A stretch of DNA of 64,000 nucleotides from G965207045 sp965207045 (GCA_965207045.1 OZ242261.1:496001-560000); one strand, 5' to 3'. Numbered from the stretch's first letter, positions 9,540 through 19,504 are shown. Program-made: numbers and translations. Notes: generated from the sequence alone by a model not told the origin.

Positions 9540-10358
9540 ATGTTTACTATAGCCACCTTTTATCGTTTTGTTGAACTCGAGAACTATACAGATATGCAAT
9601 CACTAATAAAGGAATATTGCTTATCTCAAGAAATAAAGGGAACGATACTTTTAGCTGAAGAAGGAATAAATGCAACTATATCAGGTAGCAAAAGCGCAAT
9701 TGAAAACTTCTTTTCCTTTATGAACACAGAACCACGCTTTTTAAACTTAAAATGGAAAGCAAGCAAAGCCGAGTATCAGCCATTTGAGCGCATGAAAGTT
9801 CGTTTAAAACAGGAAATTGTTAATTTAGCTGTGGATGGTTTGAATGTAAATAACAGTGGCAAATATCTTCCTCCAGAAGAATGGGATGATTTCATTTCAC
9901 AAGATGGCATTTTTTTGATAGATGCCAGAAATAATTATGAAATCAAACTAGGTAAGTTTAAAAATTCTGTAGATCCTGATACAGAAAATTTTCGTGACTT
10001 TCCTAAGTGGGTACAAAATTTAAATATAGAAAAAACAAAAAAAGTTGCTATGTATTGTACAGGCGGCATCAGATGTGAAAAATCGACAGCTTATATGAAA
10101 TCAATAGGATTTGAAAATGTTTATCATCTAGAAGGAGGTATATTGAATTATTTAAAGAAAACAAATAATAAGAAGGGATTATGGAAAGGTGATTGCTTTG
10201 TTTTTGATGATAGAGTTGCAGTTGATCATTCACTTAATCCAAGTAACGGTGTAACATGCGTTTTGTGCGGAAGAAACGCTTCAACTGATGACTTAAAATC
10301 AGTTCCTCGAGGAAAAGTTGTTTGTCAAACGTGCTTAACATTAAACATCTATAAATAA
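9540..10358 (+). CDS. trhO: tRNA uridine(34) hydroxylase, rhodanese family
   Basis: TrhO (YceA) hydroxylates uridine at the wobble position of some tRNAs, the first step to 5-alkoxyuridine. The N-terminal acylphosphatase-like domain contains GTILLAEEGINATISG. The central rhodanese domain has the active-site loop CTGGIRCEKS. A C-terminal cysteine cluster (CVLCG, then CQTC) likely binds metal. At 272 residues it is a typical length. The preceding 230-base intergenic stretch is AT-rich and I see no gene in it. Confidence 0.92.
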   Translation: MFTIATFYRFVELENYTDMQSLIKEYCLSQEIKGTILLAEEGINATISGSKSAIENFFSFMNTEPRFLNLKWKASKAEYQPFERMKVRLKQEIVNLAVDGLNVNNSGKYLPPEEWDDFISQDGIFLIDARNNYEIKLGKFKNSVDPDTENFRDFPKWVQNLNIEKTKKVAMYCTGGIRCEKSTAYMKSIGFENVYHLEGGILNYLKKTNNKKGLWKGDCFVFDDRVAVDHSLNPSNGVTCVLCGRNASTDDLKSVPRGKVVCQTCLTLNIYK

Positions 10359-10409
10359 TATTGTTTCTATAATAAAAAGTAATAATATATGTAATAACAT
10401 TTAGCTATA

Positions 10410-11288
10410 ATGCGAAAAATGGAAATAGGAAGAAGCAGATATGCAGATTGCAGTATCAATGACTTACATTTAGCAATTAAGGCCAAAGACGTTGAAAAAA
10501 TAAAAAAGGTAGTAGATTCAGGTATTAATGTAAATACAGCGACTAAAGAAGGATCAACACCAGGTAAAACTCCTTTAATGTTTGCAGTTTCAGAAGGTTC
10601 TCTTGAAATAGTTGATGTCTTGTTAAAAGCAGGTGCAGTAATAGATAAGGTTAATGAAACAAATGGAATGATTGCCATGGAATATGCTATTCATAATGCT
10701 GAAATGTTAGAATTTTTAATAGAACAAGGAGCAAATATTAATAAATCAAAATTTGACTTATTGTTTCGTGCATCTGAAAGCGGAAAGTTAGAAAGCATAA
10801 AAGTTCTAATCAAGCATGGTGCAAATATTCACAATAGACAACCTTATCACGCAAGAGAGGAAAGAGGCACTACTGCCTTGATGGTTGCAGCAGGGCAAGG
10901 TCATGTAGAGATAGTTGAATTTCTCTTAAATAAATATGATGTTGAATGTAATCAATACGACTTAGAGTCATTATTTACAAGCGTTTACTACTTGAACAGT
11001 ACTAGGTTCCTCAATTGGAAGAAGAAAGAAGAAGGTCTAGATCAAAAACAGATAACTGCTTTTAAGCTTATCTTGCTTAATTATATAAAAATTCATGGAG
11101 AAGAAAGATTACATAGTCAAATTTCTCAGAACATGAAGGAAAAGTTGGAAGATTTAGCTCAAATTACTGACGACAGAGAACTGAGTAATATTGTTACAAA
11201 ATTGCAAAAACCAAAAACAGTAGTTAAAAATGATAACAATGTCAATGTTAATACAATTGGAAACTCAGATAGTACTCTAAATTTGTAA
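10410..11288 (+). CDS. Ankyrin-repeat protein
   Basis: Four or five ankyrin repeats fill residues 10-180: NDLHLAIKAKDVEKIKKV, GKTPLMFAVSEGSLEIVDVLLKAGA, LEFLIEQGANIN and GTTALMVAAGQGHVEIVEFLL. The last 110 residues form a helical tail ending in an Asn/Thr-rich stretch. There is no signal peptide or transmembrane helix, so cytosolic or secreted by another route. It lies 51 bases after trhO on the same strand and converges on sdhA. Partners are unknown. Confidence 0.85.
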   Translation: MRKMEIGRSRYADCSINDLHLAIKAKDVEKIKKVVDSGINVNTATKEGSTPGKTPLMFAVSEGSLEIVDVLLKAGAVIDKVNETNGMIAMEYAIHNAEMLEFLIEQGANINKSKFDLLFRASESGKLESIKVLIKHGANIHNRQPYHAREERGTTALMVAAGQGHVEIVEFLLNKYDVECNQYDLESLFTSVYYLNSTRFLNWKKKEEGLDQKQITAFKLILLNYIKIHGEERLHSQISQNMKEKLEDLAQITDDRELSNIVTKLQKPKTVVKNDNNVNVNTIGNSDSTLNL

Positions 11289-11325
11289 AAAAAAGGATGA
11301 AGAGGAAATCTATCTAAAAAAATTT

Positions 11326-13110
11326 TTAATAAACTCTTTTTTGCAGCGGAACTGAACTAACTTCGCTTGTCAAAGGTTGTAGCTGCACTTTTCTCTTAGA
11401 AAATTTAGCTTTCCCTTTCTTGTACCAAACAATCGTGTGATAAAGCCAATTCACGTCGTCTCGCTCTGGAAAATCTTTCCTTGCATGAGAACCACGGCTT
11501 TCTTCGCGATAGTAGGCAGACTCCATAGTCACAACTGCTTGAGGTAACATGTTTTTTAACTCTAAGGCTTCAACTAAATCGCTATTCCAAATCAAACTTC
11601 TATCTGATATTCTAATATCAGTAAGTGATTTCATAATTTCACCTATATGCACTCTGCCTTCTTCTAAAGTAACCTTATCTCTAAATACTGAGGCATAATT
11701 CTGCATTGTATTTTGCATTTTCCCCCTTATAATAGAAGTAGGCAAATCCCCATTTGCATATCGCATATTATTAAATTTCTCCAAGATTTCATCAACTACA
11801 TATTGACTGCAATCAGAATGCAACAATTTTTCCTTAACCAACTCAGAAGCCTTAATTGCTGCTGCACGCCCAAACACTATAAGATCTAAAAGTGAATTTG
11901 ATCCCAATCTATTTGCTCCATGCACTGAAACACAAGCAGCCTCTCCAACCGCCATTACACCTGGAACCTTTTTTACCTCATCACCATCAATAGTGATAAC
12001 TTCACCGTGATAATTTGTTGGAATACCTCCCATGTTATAATGTACAGTCGGAATAACAGGAATAGGTTCTCGAGTAACATCAACACCAGCAAATATCTTA
12101 GCAGTTTCACTAATACCAGGCAAACGAGAAGATATTATTTTCGGATCAAGGTGCTTTAAATTTAGATATATATGATCCTTTCTCTCACCAACACCACGAC
12201 CTTCTCTTATTTCAATGGACATAGAACGGCTAACAACATCACGCGAAGCTAAGTCCTTTGCTGACGGTGCATACCTTTCCATAAACCTCTCACCATCAGA
12301 ATTAGTCAAATATCCACCTTCACCTCTTGCACCTTCTGTAATTAAACATCCACAACCATATATTCCAGTAGGATGAAATTGTACAAATTCCATATCTTGT
12401 AAGGGTAAACCAGCACGTAGCACCATAGCATTGCCATCTCCAGTACATGTATGAGCACTTGTGGCAGAAAAATATGTCCTTCCATATCCACCCGTAGCCA
12501 AGACTACTATATGTGAATAAAATTTATGAATCGTACCATCTTCCAAGCACCATGCTATTAACCCCCTACACTCGCCACCCTCCATCAACAGGTCAAGCAC
12601 TATAAACTCAATAAAAAAATTCACCTTAAAACGTAAGCACTGCTGATATAAAGTATGTAAGATCGCATGGCCTGTTTTATCAGACGCAGCACATGTCCTT
12701 TGTGCATCCTTACCTTTCCCATACTCTGTTGTCATTCCACCAAACGGTCTTTGATAAATCTTACCCTCATTAGTACGTGAAAATGGTACCCCATAATGTT
12801 CTAATTCAATAACAGCCTGTGCTGCATTTTTGCACATATACTCTATTGCATCCTGATCCCCAAGCCAATCTGAGCCTTTGACAGTATCATACATATGCCA
12901 ACGCCAATCATCCTCACTCATATTCCCTAAAGCAGCACTAATACCACCTTGTGCTGCAACTGTATGGCTTCTTGTTGGAAAAACTTTAGTGATACATGCT
13001 GTTGAAAGACCAGTCTCTGCCATACCAAGGGCAGTTCTCAAACCTGAGCCTCCAGCACCAACTATTACAACATCCTTTTTGTGTTCAATTATACTATACG
13101 ATTGAGTCAC
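11326..13110 (-). CDS. sdhA: Succinate dehydrogenase flavoprotein subunit
   Basis: SdhA oxidises succinate to fumarate in the TCA cycle and passes electrons to SdhB in complex II. FAD-binding motifs are DVVIVGAGGSGLR at the N-terminus and SVHGANRLGSNSLLDL. The flavin-attachment region is TRSHTVAAQGGISAALGN. Catalytic surroundings include QFHPTGIYG, EGARGEGG and HYNMGGIPTNYHG. A GTG at 13110 (MTQSYSIIEHKKDV) gives the usual N-terminus; a longer frame reaches an ATG at 13155 but adds a hydrophobic leader not typical of SdhA. sdhB, sdhC and sdhD are not adjacent, and scattered sdh genes are known in Rickettsiales. Confidence 0.95.
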   Translation of the reverse strand: MTQSYSIIEHKKDVVIVGAGGSGLRTALGMAETGLSTACITKVFPTRSHTVAAQGGISAALGNMSEDDWRWHMYDTVKGSDWLGDQDAIEYMCKNAAQAVIELEHYGVPFSRTNEGKIYQRPFGGMTTEYGKGKDAQRTCAASDKTGHAILHTLYQQCLRFKVNFFIEFIVLDLLMEGGECRGLIAWCLEDGTIHKFYSHIVVLATGGYGRTYFSATSAHTCTGDGNAMVLRAGLPLQDMEFVQFHPTGIYGCGCLITEGARGEGGYLTNSDGERFMERYAPSAKDLASRDVVSRSMSIEIREGRGVGERKDHIYLNLKHLDPKIISSRLPGISETAKIFAGVDVTREPIPVIPTVHYNMGGIPTNYHGEVITIDGDEVKKVPGVMAVGEAACVSVHGANRLGSNSLLDLIVFGRAAAIKASELVKEKLLHSDCSQYVVDEILEKFNNMRYANGDLPTSIIRGKMQNTMQNYASVFRDKVTLEEGRVHIGEIMKSLTDIRISDRSLIWNSDLVEALELKNMLPQAVVTMESAYYREESRGSHARKDFPERDDVNWLYHTIVWYKKGKAKFSKRKVQLQPLTSEVSSVPLQKRVY

Positions 13111-13199
13111 ATAATTTATAAATATGCTAAGAAGAAATAACAGATTTACATCCATAAGTCAATTAGCTTATTTTACATATTGATAATGTATATTACCAT

Positions 13200-13560
13200 A
13201 TTTTAGTACAGGCTATACGAAATGGAAAATCCAAAGATGAGAGAAATGCAATTTGAAAGAGGAGTGAATCTTGATAAATTGTTATCAAATGATAATTGCA
13301 ATAAACAACATAAAAACAATAAAACTTCTACTTGATAAAGTAACAGATGTTAACATAAAAAATAAAAGCTGTAGAACACCATTAACATAAGGCAGATGAA
13401 TAACACTAAAGAAGGAATAGTAGTAAAACTACTTAAAGAAGCAGCAGATTATTCCAACAGTATTTAAAGAATCAGACGTAATCCACCATAATAACTAACA
13501 GTATATGCCAACAAAGCAGCAAAAATAAAGACTCTAAAAGGAGAGTCATATAGAATTAAT
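13200..13560 (+). pseudogene. Ankyrin-repeat gene remnant
   Basis: Between sdhA and rnhB there is no intact gene. One plus-strand frame still reads TIKLLLDKVTDVNIKNKSCRT-PLT before a stop, a clear ankyrin unit. Nearby pieces (VVKLLKEAADYS-like, ANKAAKIKTLKGES-like) sit in shifted frames. The stretch is the residue of a further ankyrin gene. Confidence 0.55.
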
Positions 13561-13677
13561 TAGTACCCAACAACAGCAGAAGTGTTAATAATAACAGTGG
13601 AAATACCATATCGAGATTTACTTAAAGATCAAAGACAAAATAATAAAGACTGTGTACCAAACATGTCGGTAAAATTA

Positions 13678-14283
13678 TCATACGTACATGTCTTTGACCG
13701 GAGAAAAACTCTTCCTATGATAAATGCTAGCCCCATGTCTTTTTATTGCAATAATATGATCTTTTGTACCGTAACCCTTATTCTTTTGCCAATTATATAG
13801 TGGCATTTCCTCATGCAATCTCTGCATTAATTTATCTCGAAGTACCTTAGCCACTATAGAAGCAGCTGCAATCGAAACACTAATTGAATCTCCATTCTTT
13901 ATGCATGTAGCTGAAACACCTAAATCTTCTGGAAGGCTCATTCCATCTATCAAAACATGGTGAATTTTAAGCTTTTTTTGTAAACTAAATATTGCTCTTT
14001 TCATGGATAATTTAGTTGCTTCCAGTATATTTATTCGATCAATTTCAGCAACCTCCGCCCTACCTACAGCATATTTATATTTTGAAATAATTTCTTCGTA
14101 TAATTCCAATCTTTTTATTGCAGAAATCCTCTTTGAGTCATTAATACCATCTATTACACAATCGTTTACTGCAACTGCTGCTGAAAATACAGGCCCAGCA
14201 AGTGGCCCTCTTCCAGCCTCATCAACACCCACAACAGTACCAACAAACTCTCTTTCATAAACTAAACTAGGCAATCTTTTCAT
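13678..14283 (-). CDS. rnhB: Ribonuclease HII
   Basis: RNase HII removes ribonucleotides and RNA primers from RNA-DNA hybrids. The catalytic motif VGVDEAGRGPLAGPVF is at the N-terminus, with the further acidic residues in DGINDSKRIS and VLIDGM. Family phrases SIAAASIVAKVLRD and NKGYGTKDHI follow. At 201 residues it has normal length. Its ATG overlaps the stop of the upstream secreted-protein gene by one base (TAATG), so translation is probably coupled. Confidence 0.95.
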   Translation of the reverse strand: MKRLPSLVYEREFVGTVVGVDEAGRGPLAGPVFSAAVAVNDCVIDGINDSKRISAIKRLELYEEIISKYKYAVGRAEVAEIDRINILEATKLSMKRAIFSLQKKLKIHHVLIDGMSLPEDLGVSATCIKNGDSISVSIAAASIVAKVLRDKLMQRLHEEMPLYNWQKNKGYGTKDHIIAIKRHGASIYHRKSFSPVKDMYV

Positions 14284-14681
14284 TATCTCTTAACAATCAC
14301 CTTAACATCTTGTACTAACTCAATTCCATATATGTGCTGCAAGTCTTCTAAAAGGTAATTTTGCAAATTATTGACATAATGTTCAGCTTTGATATTTTTC
14401 ACTTCAACCACATGTAGATATCTATAAAAAACATCTCGTAAAAACATAATTTCTTTTTCTAAAAAAATAGCCGAGCTTGTCTTAATCAAAATGTCTGCAC
14501 TAGATAAACTTAAATCATACCTAGTCGTAAAGATACTGAAATTAACATCTTTTATAAAAAATTCTTCGCTTGTTTCTATACTCCCAAAATTAACCTCTGC
14601 GTAAACATCAGTGTTAAACATCAAAAAAAACAAAAAAAATAACACACAAAATTTGTTATTTATTAATAAATAAAATTGCAT
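14283..14681 (-). CDS. Small secreted protein of unknown function
   Basis: The 132-residue product begins with a signal-like hydrophobic stretch (CVLFFLFFLMFNTDVYAE), so it is likely exported or anchored by an uncleaved helix. I do not recognise a family. The last 70 residues (FLRDVFYRYLHVVE through ELVQDVKVIVK) alternate helix and strand, loosely like FliL-type periplasmic domains, but this is weak. It is translationally coupled to rnhB. Confidence 0.7.
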   Translation of the reverse strand: MQFYLLINNKFCVLFFLFFLMFNTDVYAEVNFGSIETSEEFFIKDVNFSIFTTRYDLSLSSADILIKTSSAIFLEKEIMFLRDVFYRYLHVVEVKNIKAEHYVNNLQNYLLEDLQHIYGIELVQDVKVIVKR

Positions 14682-14735
14682 AGCTAAATATTTACCTCAA
14701 AATAAATGTAACGCATTTCAGTTAACAAAAATTAA

Positions 14736-15956
14736 TTACTTACTTTTATCCCTAATTGATATATAAATAAAAGCACAAGAAGCAATTAATAAACAGATTG
14801 GAATTATTGAAATTCCACTCATCAAAGACTCATAAGTGTAACTATAACCAACTGATTTTTTCTGTATTATCTCTCCAATAGCAGTGTGAAAAAAGTAACC
14901 AAAAATCATTATCACCATATTTGCACATGCAGTTGTCAAACCAACAAATTTTTCATCAACTAAAGTTGCCGCTTTATGTATTATCAGAGTTTGATAAGAA
15001 GAAAAGGCTCCTATCAAAAAGAAAATTATCAACAAAAGGAGCACAGATTGAAACTGCAATAACAATAATAAAAAACACGTTAACATAACAAAGCCAGAAG
15101 TTATAATTAACTTATAATAAGCTTCTGTTTTCTCTGCAATAAAACCCAAAATAGGAGCACCGATAGCTAAACCTAAGAGTATCAAAGAAGGTAAAAAAGA
15201 AAACAAATATATATCTAAATGCGGGTATGTCACCTTTAAAAAGGTTGTAGCCCAACCATCAGCAAAACCTTCTATAGGCCCAACCATTAACCCACCTAAA
15301 GCTGCAATTAGCATCCACTTCTTGCGAGAAAATACTGACTTAATGTCCATTATATTAAATTTTTGCTGTAAGCAAGTACCTGAAAAAGACATAAAAGATA
15401 AAATTAACAGTATCAAACCGATAATAACAAGACCTTTCAAAGCAACTTGCATATTAGTTAACCGTGCACAATAATCAACCAATTGACCACCATAAGAAGC
15501 ACCTATAAAACCAATAGTGACAGTCAAACCCAACATAAAAGGAAAATTTCTACTGGGAAATCCCATACGAATAACTTTGAAAGATCCTAAAATAGCAGCT
15601 GAGGACGCAATACCAACCAAAATTCGGCCACTACTAGTTAGAAACCATGAATCTGAATATACAAGTGGTAATAAACCAACAACTATAGATGCAATAGATA
15701 GAGAAACCACAGTTCTTAACCCAACATAATCCAAAAGCACACCAAGTGGTATATGCGCTAAAGTATAACCTACATAATACAACCCAGAAAATTGACCAAA
15801 ATTACTTGCAGTAATATGAAAATTTTCTTGCAAATAAGGCATAATAATATTAGGCAAAACCCTTAAAGCATATTGATATGCTAAGAACAGTGATATAACC
15901 AGCCATGCTAACCATACCTTTACCCTATTCTTAGAGAATCTTTCATCCATTAGCAA
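14736..15956 (-). CDS. Major facilitator superfamily transporter
   Basis: About twelve hydrophobic helices fill this 406-residue inner-membrane protein. The loop after the second helix, GVLLDYVGLRTVVS, fits the MFS loop 2-3 signature (GxxxDxxGxR), and GRILVGIASSAAILGSFKVI is the helix-4 motif. The substrate cannot be read from sequence; intracellular bacteria use such permeases for host metabolites. It lies 54 bases from the exported-protein gene on the same strand, with brnQ directly upstream (9 bases), so all may share a transcript. Confidence 0.85.
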   Translation of the reverse strand: MLMDERFSKNRVKVWLAWLVISLFLAYQYALRVLPNIIMPYLQENFHITASNFGQFSGLYYVGYTLAHIPLGVLLDYVGLRTVVSLSIASIVVGLLPLVYSDSWFLTSSGRILVGIASSAAILGSFKVIRMGFPSRNFPFMLGLTVTIGFIGASYGGQLVDYCARLTNMQVALKGLVIIGLILLILSFMSFSGTCLQQKFNIMDIKSVFSRKKWMLIAALGGLMVGPIEGFADGWATTFLKVTYPHLDIYLFSFLPSLILLGLAIGAPILGFIAEKTEAYYKLIITSGFVMLTCFLLLLLQFQSVLLLLIIFFLIGAFSSYQTLIIHKAATLVDEKFVGLTTACANMVIMIFGYFFHTAIGEIIQKKSVGYSYTYESLMSGISIIPICLLIASCAFIYISIRDKSK

Positions 15957-15965
15957 ATAATATAA

Positions 15966-17114
15966 TTATAGCAAGGAATTGTAAGCTAAATTTAAACAAC
16001 AAACAATCCAGAAAACATATTTAACTACTTTAATATTAAAAATACTATCAAAAATTGCAGCAATAGTTACAGCTACTAAAGCTGGGTATAAAAATAATAA
16101 AGCTATGCTTAAAAAATTTGTTAATCCAGTAAAACCAAATAAAGCAAAAATAAAACTCAAAAATACTATAATAATAACTGCATATTTACGTTTTATAAAA
16201 TTTAATGAATTCGAGAGCCAATTTGCAACTAAATCTACTAACGCAATAGCGGTTGTTAAACATGCTAGGAAAACAGTTATAGCTAAAACAATAGCTGTAT
16301 AGCTGCTACCTATAACCCTATGTACAACTACCGAAAGCATATTTTCCCGTGCTACATCAATTAAAATATTCGAGTTTTTTGCTCCAATATAAACAAAAAA
16401 AGCATATACCAAAAAAAGTAAGAACATCCCAATGGAAAAAGATATAATACCACTACAAAAAATACTCTTAGTCCCATTCATATTTTTTATACTTTCATAT
16501 GCGATAACACCAAAAAATATTGCAGCACAAAGATCCATAGTTTGATATCCATTTTCTGCAGCTATTAAAAAAGCAGAAAGTACACTTATATCACCCTCAA
16601 TCACCAAATTTGAGCTTTTATCAAGAAGCGCACAAGAAATTATCACAGCAACACCTATTATTAGAATAGGAGTCAGCCATTTCCCTATTAATTCCATAAC
16701 TTGATCTTTATTCCAAACAGAGAATAAAAGCAGAAAGCAAAAAAACAAATCAAACCAAAAAAGATCAAGATTCTTCAATAAAGCCTGAAAACTACCAAAA
16801 GATACAACAACACATCTAGGTATAGCAGCAATAGGACCAATTAAAGCCAATATTATGACTATCAAAACCAATGAAGTGTACCTACCCAATCCGCTAAAAA
16901 ATCTATTTACATCACCTTCATATAGCAATGCTCCAACTAAACCAAGAAACGGTAAAAAAACACCTGTAAGCATTATACCAGCTATAGATGCATAAAATTC
17001 AGGAGAAGTTTCTACACCTATATATAGTGGATAAACAAGATTGCCAGCACCAAAAAACATTGCAAAAATTGCAAAACCAATAAATAAATGATTTAGAATC
17101 ACGCTGTTAATCAA
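15966..17114 (-). CDS. brnQ: Branched-chain amino acid transporter, BrnQ/LIV-II family
   Basis: BrnQ proteins are sodium-coupled importers of leucine, isoleucine and valine. The N-terminus LFIGFAIFAMFFGAGNLVYPL is the family hallmark, followed by further helices with TGVFLPFLGLVGALLYEGD and GPIAAIPRCVVVSF. The length, 382 residues, is slightly under the usual 430. Uptake of branched-chain amino acids fits an organism that depends on its host for them. It is immediately upstream of the MFS gene on the same strand. Confidence 0.88.
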   Translation of the reverse strand: MINSVILNHLFIGFAIFAMFFGAGNLVYPLYIGVETSPEFYASIAGIMLTGVFLPFLGLVGALLYEGDVNRFFSGLGRYTSLVLIVIILALIGPIAAIPRCVVVSFGSFQALLKNLDLFWFDLFFCFLLLFSVWNKDQVMELIGKWLTPILIIGVAVIISCALLDKSSNLVIEGDISVLSAFLIAAENGYQTMDLCAAIFFGVIAYESIKNMNGTKSIFCSGIISFSIGMFLLFLVYAFFVYIGAKNSNILIDVARENMLSVVVHRVIGSSYTAIVLAITVFLACLTTAIALVDLVANWLSNSLNFIKRKYAVIIIVFLSFIFALFGFTGLTNFLSIALLFLYPALVAVTIAAIFDSIFNIKVVKYVFWIVCCLNLAYNSLL

Positions 17115-17204
17115 TACACAAAATATGTCATTTTACCCAATAAGTAAAATAAACACAACAAGGTATTGGAAAAAGCATATATCTATTCTTTAGTTACTTT
17201 TAAG

Positions 17205-18077
17205 TTAAGCAGTCATCTCAAATTCATTCTCATAACTTACCTTGCTTTCAGTTACATTATTTAGAGCAGTATCTACATCATTTATATCGCAATTATACAA
17301 TAAACCTTTTCTATGCATTTCTGGCAGCAATTCTTTTGATAGTAATAATTGTGAAACAAGAAAAACAAGGTTTGATCGACTGTTGTTACTTAGAAGAGTT
17401 TTTCTTATCTCTTCACGGCAAATCTGGTACAGAGGTAATGGCTGCTGACCACTCTTAATTATCCCTTCCTTCAATTCTGAATTAACCTCTGAAATCACGG
17501 GAAATTCATTCTCTATTCCTTCATTGAACTCAGCCCCAGCTGCAAGCAATACTTTCACTATCTCTTTACCCATCATCACGTTTTTAACAAAAGTACTGTT
17601 ATAATTAGACAAAATTTCTTCGTCTTTAACGAAATTAAGCGCTTCTATCAAAGGTGAACTACCATCCTTCCCACCCAAATTAACATCTGCTCCTTTTAAC
17701 AAGAGCTTTTTCACTGCGTTTACGTTACCCTTGCCTGCTGCTACAGTTAATGGTGTTTCACTCACATAAAAGATCCTAGACATGTTATTTGTATAATTTG
17801 TATAATAAAGAACCTCCGCATTAATGTCTGCACCCGATCTTAACAGCTCCCCTATTAACTTTACATTCCCATCCCTAGCTGCTTCAACTAAAGCCTCATC
17901 CTGTGCGTCACCTAAAACTATTGATCTTCCTGAAGTTGAGATTTCTTCTTGGATTTTTTTTCTCCGTAAAGATGGTAACAGAACACTAAGATAATATAAA
18001 GCTACAGCATCTATAAAAAATCCAATCATAAAACCAAAAATAAGCGCGTAAATATACAAATTATTATCTTTATTCAT
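17205..18077 (-). CDS. Ankyrin-repeat protein with N-terminal membrane helix
   Basis: Residues 8-30 form one hydrophobic helix (YIYALIFGFMIGFFIDAVAL), so the protein is likely anchored with its repeats exposed on one side. Ankyrin units follow: EALVEAARDGNVKLIGELLRSGADIN, ETPLTVAAGKGNVNAVKKLLLKGADVN and SSPLIEALN. The C-terminal 120 residues are helical without a known fold. It shows the same design as the neighbour at 18,529-19,320, but lacks that protein's CaaX end (it ends in EFEMTA). Confidence 0.85.
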   Translation of the reverse strand: MNKDNNLYIYALIFGFMIGFFIDAVALYYLSVLLPSLRRKKIQEEISTSGRSIVLGDAQDEALVEAARDGNVKLIGELLRSGADINAEVLYYTNYTNNMSRIFYVSETPLTVAAGKGNVNAVKKLLLKGADVNLGGKDGSSPLIEALNFVKDEEILSNYNSTFVKNVMMGKEIVKVLLAAGAEFNEGIENEFPVISEVNSELKEGIIKSGQQPLPLYQICREEIRKTLLSNNSRSNLVFLVSQLLLSKELLPEMHRKGLLYNCDINDVDTALNNVTESKVSYENEFEMTA

Positions 18078-18249
18078 ACTCTTATTACCAAAACTACACT
18101 TTACACATAAATCCTATAGAAAAAAAAGTGATTTCAATTATCTGCAAATTAAGTATACAAACCATAAAAAATTTGTTATCTTAACTCTCAAGCAAAATAA
18201 TGTATCGAGAAAAGAGCCGTAAACACTCTCTCTTCGTGGTTACACTTCT

Positions 18250-18500
18250 TTAAACAGCCTTATCTGTCTTATTATCCACCAATTTAGTTGCACTCACATC
18301 ACCACTAAGAGTACCCACAGAATCTTCTTCTTTAGCTAGGAACATTTTTGACTTAATATCATTGACAAATTCTTCCCCTTTCCTCTCACTCAACTCTAAT
18401 TCTATATCACTATCTGCTCCATTCGCAATTAAAGCTTCTATTATCTCTTCATATATTTTTAGTCCTCCATCATTACTATCAGGCTTACCATAACTAAAAA
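18250..18500 (-). pseudogene. Truncated duplicate of the neighbouring ankyrin gene
   Basis: The minus strand reads LKIYEEIIEALIANGADSDIELELSERKG and continues to KTDKAV and a stop, matching the 3' end of the gene at 18,529-19,320 almost base for base. It has no start and no upstream repeats. It lacks a block of about 20 bases present in the parent and ends without the parent's CCIM tail. It arose by tandem duplication and is probably not expressed as a full protein. Confidence 0.75.
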
Positions 18501-18528
18501 AATTCCTTGCAAAGGATAGAAGAATAAA

Positions 18529-19320
18529 CTACATGATACAACAAATGGCCTTATCTGTCTTATTATCCACCAATTTAGTTGCACTCACATCACTACTAAG
18601 AGTACCAACAGAATCTTCTTCTTTAGCTAGGAACATTTTTGACTTAATATCATTGACAAAATCACAGGCTTCCTTGACAAATTCTTTCCTTTTCCTCTTA
18701 CTCAACTCTAATTTTATATCACTATCTGCTCCATCTGCAATTAAAGCTTCTATTATCCCTTCATATATTTTTAGTTCTCTGCCATTACCAAAAAGTATCT
18801 TGTAAAGCATAGAATTAACAACTATTTGACCCAAAGGGGAACAACCTTGCACATTTTTTAAATTTACATCCGCCCCTTTTAACAAAAGAATTTTCACTGC
18901 ATGCAAATTACGTTCTTCTAAAACATGAGTAATACTTAATGCAGAAATTAATGGTGTTTTACTCCCATAGAGAGCAAAACCTGTACCCTTCTTAGTAACA
19001 TATTTTTCTGATATTTCCTCACTTAATTTCTTTAGATCCCCACTATGATATAATAAATTTACCTTGTTAAGGTTGCGAGTGCTTCTTGGAAGAAAAAAAA
19101 TGTATTGTGCATTAGAATCTGCACCTCTTTCTAACAATGTTTTCATTAGCTCTAAATCTTCTTTCTCAACTGCTTCAACTAAGTCATAATCCAGTCTACT
19201 TTTTACACATACGATTTTCTCTCCTCTATCAATAGCCCATGTCATTCTGTCTTCCGTGAAGTCATTTTCTACAAGCTTAACTAAACCTTCACCAATTTTC
19301 TCACGATAATTTCCATCCAT
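18529..19320 (-). CDS. Ankyrin-repeat protein with C-terminal CaaX box
   Basis: This 263-residue protein has ankyrin units DLVEAVEKEDLELMKTLLERGADSN, TPLISALSITHVLEERN and LHAVKILLLKGADVNLKN, then a charged helical tail. Its last four residues are Cys-Cys-Ile-Met, a textbook CaaX motif for eukaryotic farnesylation. Bacteria do not prenylate this motif; in Legionella, effectors such as AnkB use a CaaX end to be lipidated by the host and bound to membranes. The motif is directly visible; secretion and modification are inference. No N-terminal signal peptide is seen, which fits a type IV secreted effector. Confidence 0.85.
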   Translation of the reverse strand: MDGNYREKIGEGLVKLVENDFTEDRMTWAIDRGEKIVCVKSRLDYDLVEAVEKEDLELMKTLLERGADSNAQYIFFLPRSTRNLNKVNLLYHSGDLKKLSEEISEKYVTKKGTGFALYGSKTPLISALSITHVLEERNLHAVKILLLKGADVNLKNVQGCSPLGQIVVNSMLYKILFGNGRELKIYEGIIEALIADGADSDIKLELSKRKRKEFVKEACDFVNDIKSKMFLAKEEDSVGTLSSDVSATKLVDNKTDKAICCIM

Positions 19321-19504
19321 AACAATTCCATATAAATACTATTGATATAAATTATATCAATCCTTTTATCAAAAACAAATATCTTGTGTTAATTAATCAA
19401 AAATTAATGTCGCTTAACTTTAATAGTAAATATAATTACGAATTTGTGTTGTATACATATTCGTTTAAATAGTTATTAACCAATTAGAATAAGGAGTATA
19501 GATT

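Noticed and set aside
14283..14681. FliL-like flagellar protein
   Set aside because: The resemblance is limited to a loose helix-strand pattern and there are no other flagellar genes in the window.
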